The position numbers and the translations under genes are program-made. A DNA stretch of 64,000 nucleotides from Camarhynchus parvulus. Lineage: Eukaryota; Chordata; Aves; Passeriformes; Thraupidae. Where the stretch lies: contig NC_044585.1 in assembly GCF_901933205.1 (NCBI RefSeq), positions 2,294,001-2,358,000 of the forward strand, given 5' to 3'. Positions 9,601-20,900 of the stretch are shown here, piece after piece (the first letter of the stretch is position 1; every line of letters begins with the position of its first letter). The notes beneath the pieces were generated by a model, which saw only the letters and a list, made by a program, of their open reading frames with translations, made no database searches and was not told the DNA's origin.

Positions 9601-12600
9601 ATAATATCTATAAATAATATAATAATATATATGAATATTAATATATAATTAGATATAATATAATTATTATATATATAATATTATATTAAAACTATACTAA
9701 AAGAATAGAAAAAATATTTCATCAAAAGGCTAGCTAAGAATAGAAAAAAGAATGAATTACAAAGGCTTGTGACTGACTGAGACAGTCCAGACAGCTGGAC
9801 TGTGATTGGCCATTAATTAGAAACAACTACATGAGACCAATCACAGATGCACCTGTTACATTCTCCAGCAGCAGATAATCACTGTTTACATTTTGTTCTT
9901 GAGGCCTCTCAGGTTCTCAAGAGAAAAAATCTTAAAAGATTTTCCATAAAACATGTCTGTGACACTTTTGTTCAGGCAAAACCTGAACTTCAAAGCAGGT
10001 GGAAGAGCCAAGGGATTTTTGGGTATAAGGCAGCAGATTGGCAGCTCAGAGCTGTCTGAGGGAGCTTCTTGTCAGCTTCCCACTCCTTTTCTCAGACAGC
10101 AGGCACAGCATGAGGAGTTGGCAGGGTGGAGGGAGACAAATGGAAACATAAAACTGGGAGAATGTTTTATGTTTTTTACCATCTTCTCTCACTAGGTTAG
10201 CCCAAGAACCCCGTTCTGCCCTGTGCTGTCAGGGACTCACTGGGCCTCTGTTTTGGCAGGTTCTGTTGGATCGAGTGGTTTGCCACGTCCGAGCTCTGGT
10301 TGTTCTGCCCACCAAAGAGCTGGCACAGCAGGTATGTGACTCCTCACCATAGCTGGGCTGAGGGGCAGGCTGTGCAGCCAGTCCTTTAGCTGTTCTGTGG
10401 AGCAGACTAAGACCTGCCAGAGGGTTTGATGCTGTTCATGGAATGGGAAGTACTTCTTGCAGCTGACAAAGCCTCTTGACCTCTTTGCAGGTGAGTAAAG
10501 TGTTCAACGTTTACACTGACGGGACAGGTCTGAAGGTCGTTTTGATTACTGGCCAGAAATCTTTTGCAAAGGAGCAGGAGATGCTTGTCCAGAAAAAGTA
10601 GGTGAAAAGGTATTTTGACAAGGTTTATAGAGATTGCATGCTAATTAATGTCATTAAGGTGGGGTCAAGATATGGACTATTGCAGCACAGCATCAGGCTT
10701 TTATCATGGTTTTGGATAATGCGTTTATATGCTGGACTCTGGTGGTTCTGTCTTTGTCACAGTGCTTGTTACTACCCCTGTTTTGTGATTGTAATGTTTC
10801 ACTGGATTTTTGGGGCTCTTCACTAGCAAATGCTCAGAATGCAAATGTTTACCTTGTGCCCATGGGTACATATGATTGTGTGGGGTTTTTGTACAATTAA
10901 ACTCTTTTGAAGAGCAATGAAGAGTGACACTTTCTGTTTAAAATCAGGCAGCACAGTGGAGACTGGTGTTTGGTGTCCACCACTGCCCCTGCATGCTCTC
11001 CAGTGTCAACTCCATTTGTGAATATTGTTATTCCTCAGTTAATTGAGTGGTAGGAAAACCTTTAAGGTCTGCTTCTTAAGGTCTGTGCTACAGGTTTTAT
11101 TGTGAGGAGAGAGACTTACTGATAGGCTGCTTGTCCTTTCAGAGTGACAGGCTACTGCAGCCTGGCTGACATTGTGGTGGCCACGCCAGGGAGGCTCACG
11201 GATCACATTAACCAGACCCCAGGCTTCAGCCTGACACAGCTTCGCTTCCTGGTGAGTCACCACAGCTCTCCCATCTGAGAGCAGTGTCTGCTACAGCAGT
11301 AACTCCTGCTTGCTTCTTGTGTGCAACATAAATACCTCTCTGATGGAGCTGCTGTGTGGGCCTGTCTGCGCTCCAGATTGAGGAGGGAGCAGTCACAAGA
11401 TGAGGTGTTTGATTCCAACTCGTGACACCCAAGCATCCACCCACTTCCCCTTCTCTCTTAGGCTCTTGCAAACTTGGAGTAAGGATGGGCAAGGAAAGCA
11501 ATTCTGTTGACTAGAAGCTTCCATTATCTTACCTTCTGGCTCACTGGTTACAGATACAAAGGAAAATAAAAGCTGCCAGTATTTAACAAGTGTGGTTTTC
11601 ATCCTTGTGAACTCAGATCGTGGATGAAGCTGACCGTATGATTGATGACATGCACCAGAACTGTCTGAACCAAATTGTCAGAGCTGCATTCCAAGGAGAA
11701 AATCATTCTGGCGCCAACATGCTTTTTCAGAGGACCAAACCAGGGCCTTTGACAGCAGCCAGGTAAGTTGCAGAGTGCATTTCTTTGAACTGATAGCACT
11801 TGGATGTCACTGCCCTGCCACACAGTCTCAGAGCTTGATTCCTCTGAGAAATGTCTGCCAAAATAAGGCTCATGCCAGAGACATCCTTCACACTAAGGAT
11901 TGTGTTCTCCAGGCTTTCCTTATGAAGACTAAAGGAGCATCAAAAGACAGAACAAATATTGCAAATCTGTGATCTATTTGCGCAGTAACTATAGTAATGC
12001 CTTCTGGCACAGCTGAGTAATGGATTTGGAGGAAAACTCTTGCAATTAACTATCTGCAGCTGCTGTTATTGTACAGCAGTGGCAGAGATGTGTCAGAAAC
12101 TGAGGTGAATGGCCAAGGAAGGACATGACTAGAATGAGAACAGGGGTAACCAGGGTGCAGGGACTTGGGCAGCAGTAATGGATTGGGGCTGTGCACTTGT
12201 CTAAGAATGCTCATCAGTTCTGTCTGTGAACTCCACCATAAAACAAAGGTGGAAAAGAACCTACAGGGAAGTCCCAGGGCAGGAAAAGAGCATCAAAGAG
12301 CATTGACTGCTTCCCTTATATCATGTGAAGGTACTTGGGGTGAAGCTCCTTTGCCCCATCCTCAAGGCCCAGTTTCTGTGTGCTGTTTCTTTCAGTTCCT
12401 GCTCTCCCCAGATACCCCTGCAGAAACTGCTGTTTTCAGCCACACTGACCCAGGACCCAGAGAAATTGCAGCAGCTGGATTTATTCCAGCCTCGTCTCTT
12501 CACATCTGTGTATTCTGAGAAAAATAGAGATGGAACAGAGACTGAACAAAATACCAATAATAAATACACACTCCCAGAGGGGCTGTCGGTATGATGTGAA

Positions 12601-15600
12601 TTCTTTTTAATAAGTTATGCTTGAAGATTCGTTTAATTCTGGACTAATTGTGGTTTTACCCTAAAACAAATGTGTCTTCCCTGTGTTTCCTTGCAAAAGT
12701 GGCTTTGGGAGTTTTTATATGACCCAGAGAGCTGTACCTTTGCACATTTGTTTTCTCGTTACTTAATGTTCATTTGATTAAGACTTGATTATTTTTTTAA
12801 TTAATCTGTCTGCATGTGGAATTCAATTTAGCAGCAATGGGGAGTGGAACTAGAAAGTCATAAGAATGTAGTAGCCCCTATCAATTGTCCATATGTGTAA
12901 CATTCATTTCAAGACATGTATGCACAGGCCAGCCTGTAGGCAGGAGGGCAGTGCATGCTGTTACTTGCTGTGGAGGTGTAAGAGCATTAGAACAACTCAG
13001 CTCTCCTGTCTCCACTCGTGTTGTATCTGCCAGCCTGTTTATTCTAAAGGGGATTGCATTGTGGGCTCTGGTTTTGCTGCTGTTAGTCAGCTAGAAAACA
13101 TCCAGGCCTGTGTAGGTCATGGCCAGGCAGTGGGTTTCAGGGAAGTCTTGGCAAGAAGTGATTTTTGTCTCTGAACTCCTTCCCTGTTGACAGCAATGTT
13201 ATGTGCCTTGTGACCTGAACTCCAAGCCCTTGCTCCTCTTGTATTTCATGCTGAAAATGAAATTCACCCGTGTGTTGTGCTTCACCAACTCCAGGGAAGC
13301 CTCTCACAGGTAAACATGAATGAGATCACTCTGGTGGGGATCTGTCAAGGGATCTTTCAGAGATAAAGAAGTGACAGTTTCTCTCTTGTTTGCCTGCAGG
13401 TTGTTCCTGCTGGTTCAAGCCTTTGGTGGAGTCACAGTGGCAGAGTTTTCTTCTCGGTTAACTCCAAATGAGAGAAAGAGAACCATGAAGGAGTTTGAGC
13501 AAGGAAAAATACAACTGTGAGCATCTTAACTAGTTTCCTGTATGTTTTCCAGCACAGGCTGTTTCCAGTGTAAAAAGCTAAATAGAACAAGGGACACAGT
13601 TGAGTCCAGGGTGGGACAGTTGGGACAGTTACTTGGGGTCTTCTAAAACATGCAGGAGTTTGTTGCAGAAGGGGTGTGAGACTTGGATTTGTGGCCTTGA
13701 ATTGTTTATCCTTCATGTAACTCAGCCTGTTCTAATCTAGCTGCAGTCTGAGTTTCTACTGCTGTTTTATAACAAGCAATAAATACAAATATGTGCTCAT
13801 AGTTGACCAAAACACACAGGTTTGCAAATCTGGAGTTTAATGTTTGTGCTGGTAGGGTGGAAATGGATGTTGGTGCTGAAACTGTATTTAGTGCTACAGC
13901 TTCCTACCAAAGCAATCCCTGCTCAGACTGGGGGTTTGGTAGCTATATGAGATTGTATCTCTGAGGAAAAGATAAAAACTTATTTTCTGGGTGTTCTTTT
14001 TATCCAAACCTGGTGTATAAATTCCTCCTTGACTACTGGAATTTCTCACCTCACTATTTGTAGTGTACTGCTTGTATGGAATGTTCAGATTCCTTAGAGA
14101 TTTGTATGAGCTGGGAGGTGTCTGGCGTGCTTGGAGAACCTGGAAACACCCAGTAACTTTTCATGCTCAGCAGAGGGTGACAAGGCTGTAGTGATGCTCA
14201 GAGCTCTGTGGGCAGCTCACAAGGCCAGTGGCAATAAGGGGTGACTTGCAGTGCTGCTGCCAGCCTCACAGGCAGAGATGAGCAAGAGCTGTGCTGTGTT
14301 CACTGGTGTTTTATTTGTGTGTGTAGTGCCTGAGATGTTACCTGAAAATGACTATATATACATTTACAAACAGGTTAATCAGCACAGATGCCACAGCCCG
14401 AGGGATTGATGTGAAAGGAGTGAATTATGTGATAAACTATGATGCACCCCAGTTCATCAGGACCTACATTCACCGGTAAGACAGCAGGAACAAGAGGAAG
14501 GTGTCTGAGCTTGGTTTATTTTGAAATATTTAGCAAAGGTGACATGCACTTAGAAGGGCTTTTAGCTTTTCTTTTTACTTTAATATGCAAATAGCTTTCT
14601 AGCAAAAATTAAGCCTAGCATTACTTGGAATCAGAGTTTCTTAAAACTGGAGAATTTCAGCTTCAAAATCTTGGAGTTGATAATGGCAGTGACTGTGGGG
14701 CTAACATGACTTGAAGCTGCTTTCTTTGTTTTCAGGGTTGGAAGAACAGCTCGTGCAGGAGAAGCAGGTGTTGCTTTCAGCTTGGTCCTTAGAATTCAGG
14801 TATGTCTTTGGTGTGCTGTCACTGACATATTTTATGAAGAATCCTTTCTTTAGGACTTTTTCTCCTGAGAAGCTGAGAGGCCTCAGAAACAAAATGTAAA
14901 CAATGGTTATCTGCTGCTGTGGAATGCAACAGGTGCATCTTTGATTGGTCTCATGTGGTTGTTTCTAATTAATGGCCAATCACAGTCTGGCTGTCTCAGA
15001 CTCTCTGGTCAGTCACAAGATTTTATTATCATTCCATTCCTTTCTATTCCTTTCTAAGCCTTCTGATGAAATCCTTTATTCTTTTAGTATAGTTTTAATA
15101 TATCATTTTCTTTTAATATAATATATATCATAAAAGAATAAATCAGCCTTCTGAAACATGGAGTCAAGATTCTCACCTCTTCCCTCATTCTGGGACCCCT
15201 GCAAACACCACCACAGTGTGGGATTTATTTGATAAGGATGCATGCAGGGGCATAAAGATCACAAAGGTCCTACTACTTCCCACTTTTCCAGTCAGCTGAG
15301 CTTTGTGCTTGGAAACTTCAGTTATTTCCTGAGTAAGCAGCATGTTCCCCAATGTGCTGCTGGGCAGGGGGGTGTCTCATCTCCGGTGTCTGTCTCGTGC
15401 AGGAGCGGCGCTTCCTGCGGATGCTCAGGGATGCTGGCATCCAGGATATCCAGAAACACCCAGTGAAGGGCAACTCCCTGAAGCCACTGGTGCAGCAATA
15501 TGAGGGAGCTCTGTGTAAGCTCGAGAAGACAGTCAAGGTAATTGAAATGGGGAAGAAAACAAACTGTGCAAGTTGCAGTTTGATTTTTTTGTTGCAGTTC

Positions 15601-16406
15601 ATGCTTAGCACAAGTGTTGGAGTCCAGGATCTTTTCCTCCATCTGTGATAGCACCAATTCAGCATTGGTGAAGGCAGCCCTGGTGGGTGCATTGTTATGG
15701 AATACTCAGAAAGGGTTAGGAGGGGAGAAAGGTTTTCTATCAAAGTTAGGCAGCATTCCTGGAGGGGTTTAAAGGATGTGTAGATGTGACACTTGGGGAT
15801 GTGACCTAGTGGTAAGCCTGGCAGTGCCAGGTAAATGGGTGGTTCAATGGCCTTAAGGTCTTTTTCAACCAAAACAGTTCTGATTTTTGGTGGGTTTTTT
15901 CTATTCTGCCCTTCTCTTTACCTCTGTAGCTGGGATTTTTGATCTTAGAGGTCTCTTCCAACCTCATTATTCTGTGATTCAGCTACCTAGAGGACTGCAA
16001 GCAAAGTACAGAGATTAAACTTTCTGTCATTACAGAGTTTAAGACTGTAATGTACAGCTATCTGCAGGCCCTTTTTTGTACACCAGTGTGAAGTTGAGAA
16101 CTTTGAGACAAAAGCTTGGTAGCATTTACATTGCCAGATGGGTGGACTAGGGATCCTTAATAGACTTTGTGCTGCATGATTTGGGCAATCTGAGAACTCA
16201 TAAATACCTGGCCCTGAAAAATGATGATTTTGAGTTGTAGACTAGGAATGTTTGAGAACTGGGACAGAAAGGTTTATTAATAAATTTATTATATAGTCCT
16301 GTTCCTCCCTGAAGTCCCTTCTGTGTGACTCTGGGACAGGGGCATCTTCAGTCACCTTATCAACTTTAATTTTGAACAGAATGAGCGGGCACAGAAGCGA
16401 GCCTGA
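6246..16406 (+). CDS. DDX51: ATP-dependent RNA helicase DDX51
   Basis: Exons: 6246-6268, 6469-6845, 7238-7482, 7584-7734, 9082-9227, 10260-10331, 10491-10597, 11143-11251, 11617-11762, 12396-12588, 13194-13309, 13400-13516, 14374-14475, 14736-14799, 15403-15537, 16380-16406. They give 709 aa; the human protein is about 666. DDX51 is a nucleolar DEAD-box helicase (yeast Dbp6 family) needed to release U8 snoRNA and mature the 60S subunit. The N-terminal about 230 residues are charged and Lys/Glu-rich. Motifs by residue: Q motif near 267, APTGSGKT 298-305, PTKELA 331-336, TPGR 388-391, DEAD 413-416, SAT 473-475, ARGID 609-613, HRVGRTAR 634-641. All are intact. The ATG encodes MALF as in mammals and is set by the 23-nt first exon. 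Introns hold three solo LTRs and an ND2 insert, but the coding frame is undamaged. Confidence 0.96.
7993..8373 (+). mobile_element. Solo LTR 1, ERVK-like, in DDX51 intron 4
   Basis: The 381-bp element begins TGTGGTGGTG and ends CTGTGACG (expected CA, last base changed). It is flanked by a perfect 6-bp duplication GTTTTC (987-992 of the 7000s; 8374-8379). It shares most of its length with the elements at 9280-9964 and, inverted, 14817-15215, including the TGATTGGCCATTAATTAGAA block. No internal retroviral genes are present. A 6-bp duplication is typical of class II (ERVK) endogenous retroviruses. Confidence 0.85.
8655..8735. repeat. TA/TG-rich microsatellite
   Basis: Mixed TATATG/TATATA repeats with an internal palindromic character directly abut the ND2-derived insertion. 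Breakage-prone AT-rich DNA is a plausible insertion point. Confidence 0.7.
8738..8980 (-). pseudogene. Nuclear copy of mitochondrial ND2 fragment (NUMT)
   Basis: The reverse complement reads as bird mitochondrial ND2. It contains GGACTCAACCAAACACAAAT (coding LNQTQ), then CCATCTCCCACCTAGGCTGA (coding SHLGW in the mitochondrial code), then ATCTACAACCC and CTCACC. About 10-12 bases between AAAAAATC and the SHLGW block are missing relative to the ND2 I remember, so the frame is broken. ND2 encodes a subunit of respiratory complex I. It is non-functional here, in intron 4 of DDX51. Confidence 0.85.
9280..9964 (+). mobile_element. Solo LTR 2, same family, with expanded AT repeat
   Basis: It begins TGTGGTGGTG and ends CTGTGACA. 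The flanking 6-mers ATTTTG (9274-9279) and CTTTTG (9965-9970) match with one change. It is 685 bp long against 381 and 399 bp for its relatives. The excess is an AT-repeat expansion at the place where LTR 1 has only TTATTATTTTATGATATATATT. Both ends and the central TGATTGGCC block are conserved. Confidence 0.85.
9350..9690. repeat. (ATATT)n microsatellite within solo LTR 2
   Basis: About 190 bp of nearly perfect ATATT pentanucleotide repeat are followed by four copies of the decamer ATATTATACT. Some 140 bp of degenerate AT-rich sequence follow. The array reads as long Tyr-Ile ORFs, which are artefacts. Confidence 0.95.
14817..15215 (-). mobile_element. Solo LTR 3, same family, inverted
   Basis: The 399-bp element is in reverse orientation: it starts TGTCACTGACAT and ends CACCACCACA. 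It is flanked by GTGTGC (14811-14816) and GTGTGG (15216-15221), a 6-bp duplication with one change. It lies only 17 bp past the 5' splice site of DDX51 exon 14. Confidence 0.85.
15735..15985 (+). mobile_element. CR1 LINE 3' tails (two fragments)
   Basis: A first tail (about 15735-15885) carries the degraded CR1 end, with a GGTTCAATGGCCTTAAGGTC-type stretch and TTTTTCAACC. A second (about 15925-15985) reads GATCTTAGAGGTCTCTTCCA then ATTCTGTGATTC, the diagnostic 8-bp CR1 terminus. Both are in DDX51 intron 15 and are 5'-truncated, as CR1 copies usually are. Confidence 0.75.
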
Positions 16407-16846
16407 GGAGTGGAAGCTGAGGTGGCACTGAAGCTGCTGCGTGGGACAGGCCATGGCTGCTCCCAGCACTGAGTCATGGCCCCTCAGTTCCTCAACCTTA
16501 TCATATCTCATGTCAGCTATTGCCTTATTCCTCTTTCAAGGACACTGTGAACAGAGTTCAGTTGCTGGTTTAAAAAAAAAGAAAAAAAAAGATAAATTTT
16601 GAGATACAGATTGTCTTGAAGAGGACTTTGCATCATATCCTGCTGGCATGTGTAAATTACCACCAGCCTGAGCATGGCCTAATGGAACTGCTGTGCTCCA
16701 GTGGTGAGGGCTGGGCCCTCATTCCTGCCCTGGGACAATGGTTCTGTGTGTCTGCAGATGCATAAACACCTGTGCAGTGCCTAAAGCAGAAATGCGTTTG
16801 AAGAGCTGCTCTAGGCACTGTGACTCCAACTTTTAAGTAAATATTA

Positions 16847-16886
16847 AATAAATATTATATATATTTTTAAAACACTGTCTAATAAA
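16847..16886 (+). terminator. DDX51: Polyadenylation signals of DDX51
   Basis: Two AATAAA hexamers (16847-16852 and 16881-16886) lie about 440-480 bp after the stop codon. Either could define the 3' end. Confidence 0.55.
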
Positions 16887-16887
16887 G

Positions 16888-16950
16888 ATTCCTGGGCTCA
16901 GGAATTGGACTTTATGATCTTTGTGGGTCCCTTCCAACTCACGGTATGAG
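16888..16950 (+). mobile_element. CR1 LINE 3' fragment
   Basis: Sequence of the type TTGGACTTTATGATCTTTGT then GGGTCCCTTCCAACTC matches the end of a CR1 subfamily. It is short and 5'-truncated. Confidence 0.55.
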
Positions 16951-16954
16951 ATAT

Positions 16955-17600
16955 TGCTTAAAGGACTTTTCCCTGTTACAGCCCTGTGCCTTGTCCTTTC
17001 CTTGCCTATGTTGTTTCCCTCCAATGTTCTATACCAGAGGTAACAGCAGGTATTGTTAAGTGTAGATTGATGTTAATGCAGACTGACATGTCTGATGTCT
17101 AATATGAACGTCCTGGAGCCAGCTGGTGTCACTGCAAGCCATAAGTCTGTATTTGACACATGCCACGGTATTTTTAGCTGTCCTGGCAGAAGGCTTAGAG
17201 CTGCCATGTAGCTGTGGCCTGTAACTATCCTCCAAGGGTTGCCTTTCCTTCAGCAGGAATGGCTCCAGCTCTGGCTTACTGTTTTGCAAAGCAAAATAAG
17301 TGTACACCAGCATTAGCAGTAAATTATTGAAAGCTGGGAATCTTGAAGAAATGGGGTTTGGGACTGGTGGTTGAATTTGTGAAGGAAGGAGCAAGGTTGT
17401 TTCATAGCAGTGAAGCAGTGTGTGTTCTCCTGCTGTGCCTGCTTGCTCTCCAGTTGTTTTTCTATAACACGGGTGTCTGGGCTGCTGCTGGAACAGGAAC
17501 GGGAATTCCTCTTGTGCAAGGGCTGTGAGCTCCCACGGGGCAGAACCAGGATGCGCCCCTCACATCCCCTCAGCCGGGCTGTGCTTTCTGTACACTGAGG
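16955..17600. other. Intergenic stretch between DDX51 and GST copy A
   Basis: No exon, RNA gene or further repeat is recognised. The sequence rises in GC content towards the GST promoter. Confidence 0.45.
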
Positions 17601-17609
17601 GCAGTTACC

Positions 17610-17960
17610 GGGACATGCCCCGGGCTGTGAGGTGGCAGAGCCCGGCTGAGCCTTCGGGCCCCGTCCCGTGGGTTCGGCACCGCCCCGGTGGGAGCGCCGG
17701 GCGCTGCCGCCCCGCCCTGCCCGGGGCGGGCCCGGTGCCGGCGGGGCCGGGCGGGACGGCTTTAACAGGACCGGCCGTGGGCGGCAGCGGCAGCGGCACC
17801 ATGGGGCTGGAGCTGTACCTGGACCTGCTCTCGCAGCCCTGCCGGGCGCTCTACATCTTCGCCCGGAGCAACAACATCCCCTTCGAGTTCAAGCGGGTGC
17901 AGCTGGCCAAGGGTGAGCGGGGCAGGGGCACCGCTGGGTCCCGGGCGCTGCCCGAGAACC
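17610..17960. promoter_or_regulatory. GSTT1L: CpG island and promoter of GST theta copy A
   Basis: A CpG-dense, GC-rich stretch surrounds exon 1. No TATA box is evident. It merges downstream into the intron 1 minisatellite. Confidence 0.6.
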
Positions 17961-20900
17961 TGCGGGTGCGGGTGTCCCAGGCTGTCCCAGCCCCGGCTTT
18001 GCGGGGTCCCAGGCTGTCCCAGCCCCGGCTTTGCGGGGTCCCAGCCCCAGCTTTGCGGGGTCCCAGGCTGTCCCAGCCCCGGCTTTGCGGGGTCCCAGCC
18101 CCAGCTTTGCGGGGTCCCAGGCTGTCCCAGCCCCGGCTGTGCGGGTGTCCCAGCCCCGGCTTTGCGGTGTCCCTGCCTGTCCCAGCCCCGGCTTTGCGAG
18201 TGTCCCAGCCTGTCCCAGCCCCGGCTTTGCGGTGTCCCAGCCTGTCCCAGCCCCGGCTTTGCGGTGTCCCAGCCTGTCCCAGCCCCGGCTTTGGGGTGTC
18301 CCAGCCTGTCCCAGCCCCGGCTGTGCGGGTGTCCCTCTGCTCTGTCCCAGCCCCGGGTTTTAGGGTGTCCCAGGCTGTCCCAGCCCCGGCGGGTGTCCCA
18401 GCCCCAGCTTTGCGGTGTCCCTGCCTGTCGCCCCGCTTGGTGCCAGCTGTCCCAGCCCCAGCTTTGCGGTGTCCCTGCCTGTCCCAGCCCCGGCTTTGCG
18501 AGTGTCCCTGCCTGTCCCAGCCCCGGCTTTGCGAGGTCCCTGCCTGTCCCAGCCCCGGCTTTGCGGGGTCCCTCCGCTCCCTTGGCCACTCCCGGCGGGA
18601 TGCCAGCTGGATTCCAGCCGCGGGCAGAAGCCGGAGGGTTACTCACCGTCCCCACCAGTGTGAGATGCTGAGAGAGGGTGGGGTGGCCCTCCTGCCGCAG
18701 GGGGTTCCTGATGCCTACACAAAAACCATACCTAATTCTGCAATCGTATAGTTGAAGTACTGGTTTCAGTGCCTGTGCTCCTCTGCAGCAAACAGGACTC
18801 TGCCAAGGCATGTGATATCTTTGAAATCGGCCCCACCCAGCAGAAAATGGGTCTCTGAAAAACAGAGACGCTTTTCTGAGAAGCGCTCAGGATGTGCCAG
18901 GTCTGGGGCATTCCCCATTCAGATGGGAAACAAAAAGCTGCAGAGATGGGACGTTGGTGTATGGGTGAGGACAGCCAAGGTGTGCGGCTCTTGCTCAGGA
19001 ATTCAGCTTAGAAAAACGTGCGCTCTGTGCTCTGGTGAGCAGCAGCAGTTGCTGGGAGCAGCCCTTCCCCTCCGGCAGGGGTTACCCCCCTCGGGACGCT
19101 GTCGTGCCCCAGCTTGCCGAGCTGTCCCCATAAGTAGGTGGGGCAGGGCAGGGCAGGGGTAGGGCTGCCCCTCTGGGGGTTCCACTGGCCCGAGTGGTTT
19201 GTGGTCTGGTTATTTTGGGAGGGTTGAGGACCAGCTTGAGAAGGCTGTGGAGCGAGACAGTGCAGCTGGCAGTAATCTGAACGCTGAGAAATGAAGGGAG
19301 GTGGTTTAGTTGGGTTCAAACCAACTGATAACTGGTAGGAGCCTGTCCAAAGGTGTCTTTTCACCAAAGGAGATCCAAAGATCTTTATCTTCTTTCTTTG
19401 TAATTGAAGCTGGTAAACCCTATCCTTCAGCCTCTCCAGATATCTGGATGGATTTGAGATTAAAGTAATGCATTGGGCATAAAAAGGCCTCGGTAAGTAA
19501 TGCTTAAAAACAATGAAAGATGAGGAGGCTCCTGGAGCTGAAATTGAGGAAGGAACAAAAGAGACTCCAACTTGAGAGAAACCCCAGACCTGTTGTGGTT
19601 GAGTCTTTGGGTGTTCCCCTGCACCTGAGCTGTGTGTTGGTTGTACCTTACTGTGGCTTTCCTCCCACTTGTCTCATAGCAAAAACTTTTGCAATTCTTT
19701 GTACCTGGAGGCTGGCTCATCTTGTGTCCTTCCCCTTCTTTCCCAATAAATTAATTGTTGTGGTGAGACACTGGAGCAAAGGAGAGGAAACTGGCAAGGA
19801 ATGAGAGCACCAAAGAAAAAGGAACAACTGAAATGCAAGGATAGGGGAAGGGAAGGGAATTAAATCACAGACTCCCAATGCTCTGTGCCCCTTGGGAATC
19901 TGCTTTTGGATTTGAGGTGGGTGATTTGGGTGCACCTCCCATGCCCTGGGGAAGCTCTCCAGGTACCTGCACTGGGTGCCACAGTGGGGGAGGATCACTG
20001 CACTGGCCCCTGGCACTGCACAGTTTGTAAGGACAAGGTGAGGGAGCTGAGACTCAGAACTGAGCTGGTGCCTTAAATGTGATGGCCCAGAAAAGCTCTC
20101 AGCCCCCAGCAGGACAGGTGTCAGTGAAAGGGGTAGAAGGAGTGAGAATGGGTAGGCATCACCTGGCATTCAAAGGACACCTGAAGACCTGGAATCTGCG
20201 CACTGCATCTTTTTGTGAGGGGTAGGGGAGGTGGGCTGTGAGCCAAGTGACAGGAGAATAGTCACAAATCAAGTTTGCCAAGTACAGAAAAGCTAAATTT
20301 GCTTCCAGAGCGTCTCCTCTGGCACACAGATTCTCAGATGGCTCACAGAGCAGCATGGGGCACAAGGTTAGTTACACATTAGAGAGGCTTGAATACCCAG
20401 GCAGCCACGTGTGGCCGAAGGGAGTGGGTGGAAAAGGCTGTCACAAACAGGTCACATAGAACAAGGCTTCTGGGACTGCTTCCAGACAGAATGGAGTACA
20501 CTGAGACCTCAGAGGAGCAAAGCACCTTCTTCTGTCAGGTTCACTCTGCCTACCTTTTGGGGAGGACCTACAAGATAGCTTAAAAGCAGCCTCAAATCCA
20601 TATCTGCTCTTACAAAAGATTGCAACATGCACAGGAGCTAATTGCAACTTCATGGGTAATGAAGTACCCATGGCTTTACATGGAATCACAGGAATTTATT
20701 TTCATCTGCGGACTTTAGAAAGTATAGTTGAATATAAATTACATTATCTTCCAGAAAAAGGTATCTATCTGCTTTCTCAGTGTCCTTCCTTCCCTGGAGG
20801 AGAGGGTTAGTGAGATCCCTTTCCTCCAAGGTGCTTGGTGCTCCCTCTGGCTTTGTACAGGACAGGTACCTCCAGGCACAGACTTGGAGTGCATAGAGCC

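Noticed and set aside
15318..15872. 184-codon minus-strand frame near DDX51 exon 15
   Set aside because: Antisense to a real exon, an intron and a CR1 tail, with no recognised domain.
17525..18811. Frames of 252-408 codons (+) and 349 codons (-) around GST copy A exon 1
   Set aside because: They are repetitive Ser-Gln-Pro or Gly-Trp-Asp type peptides produced by the 32-bp minisatellite, open on both strands at once.
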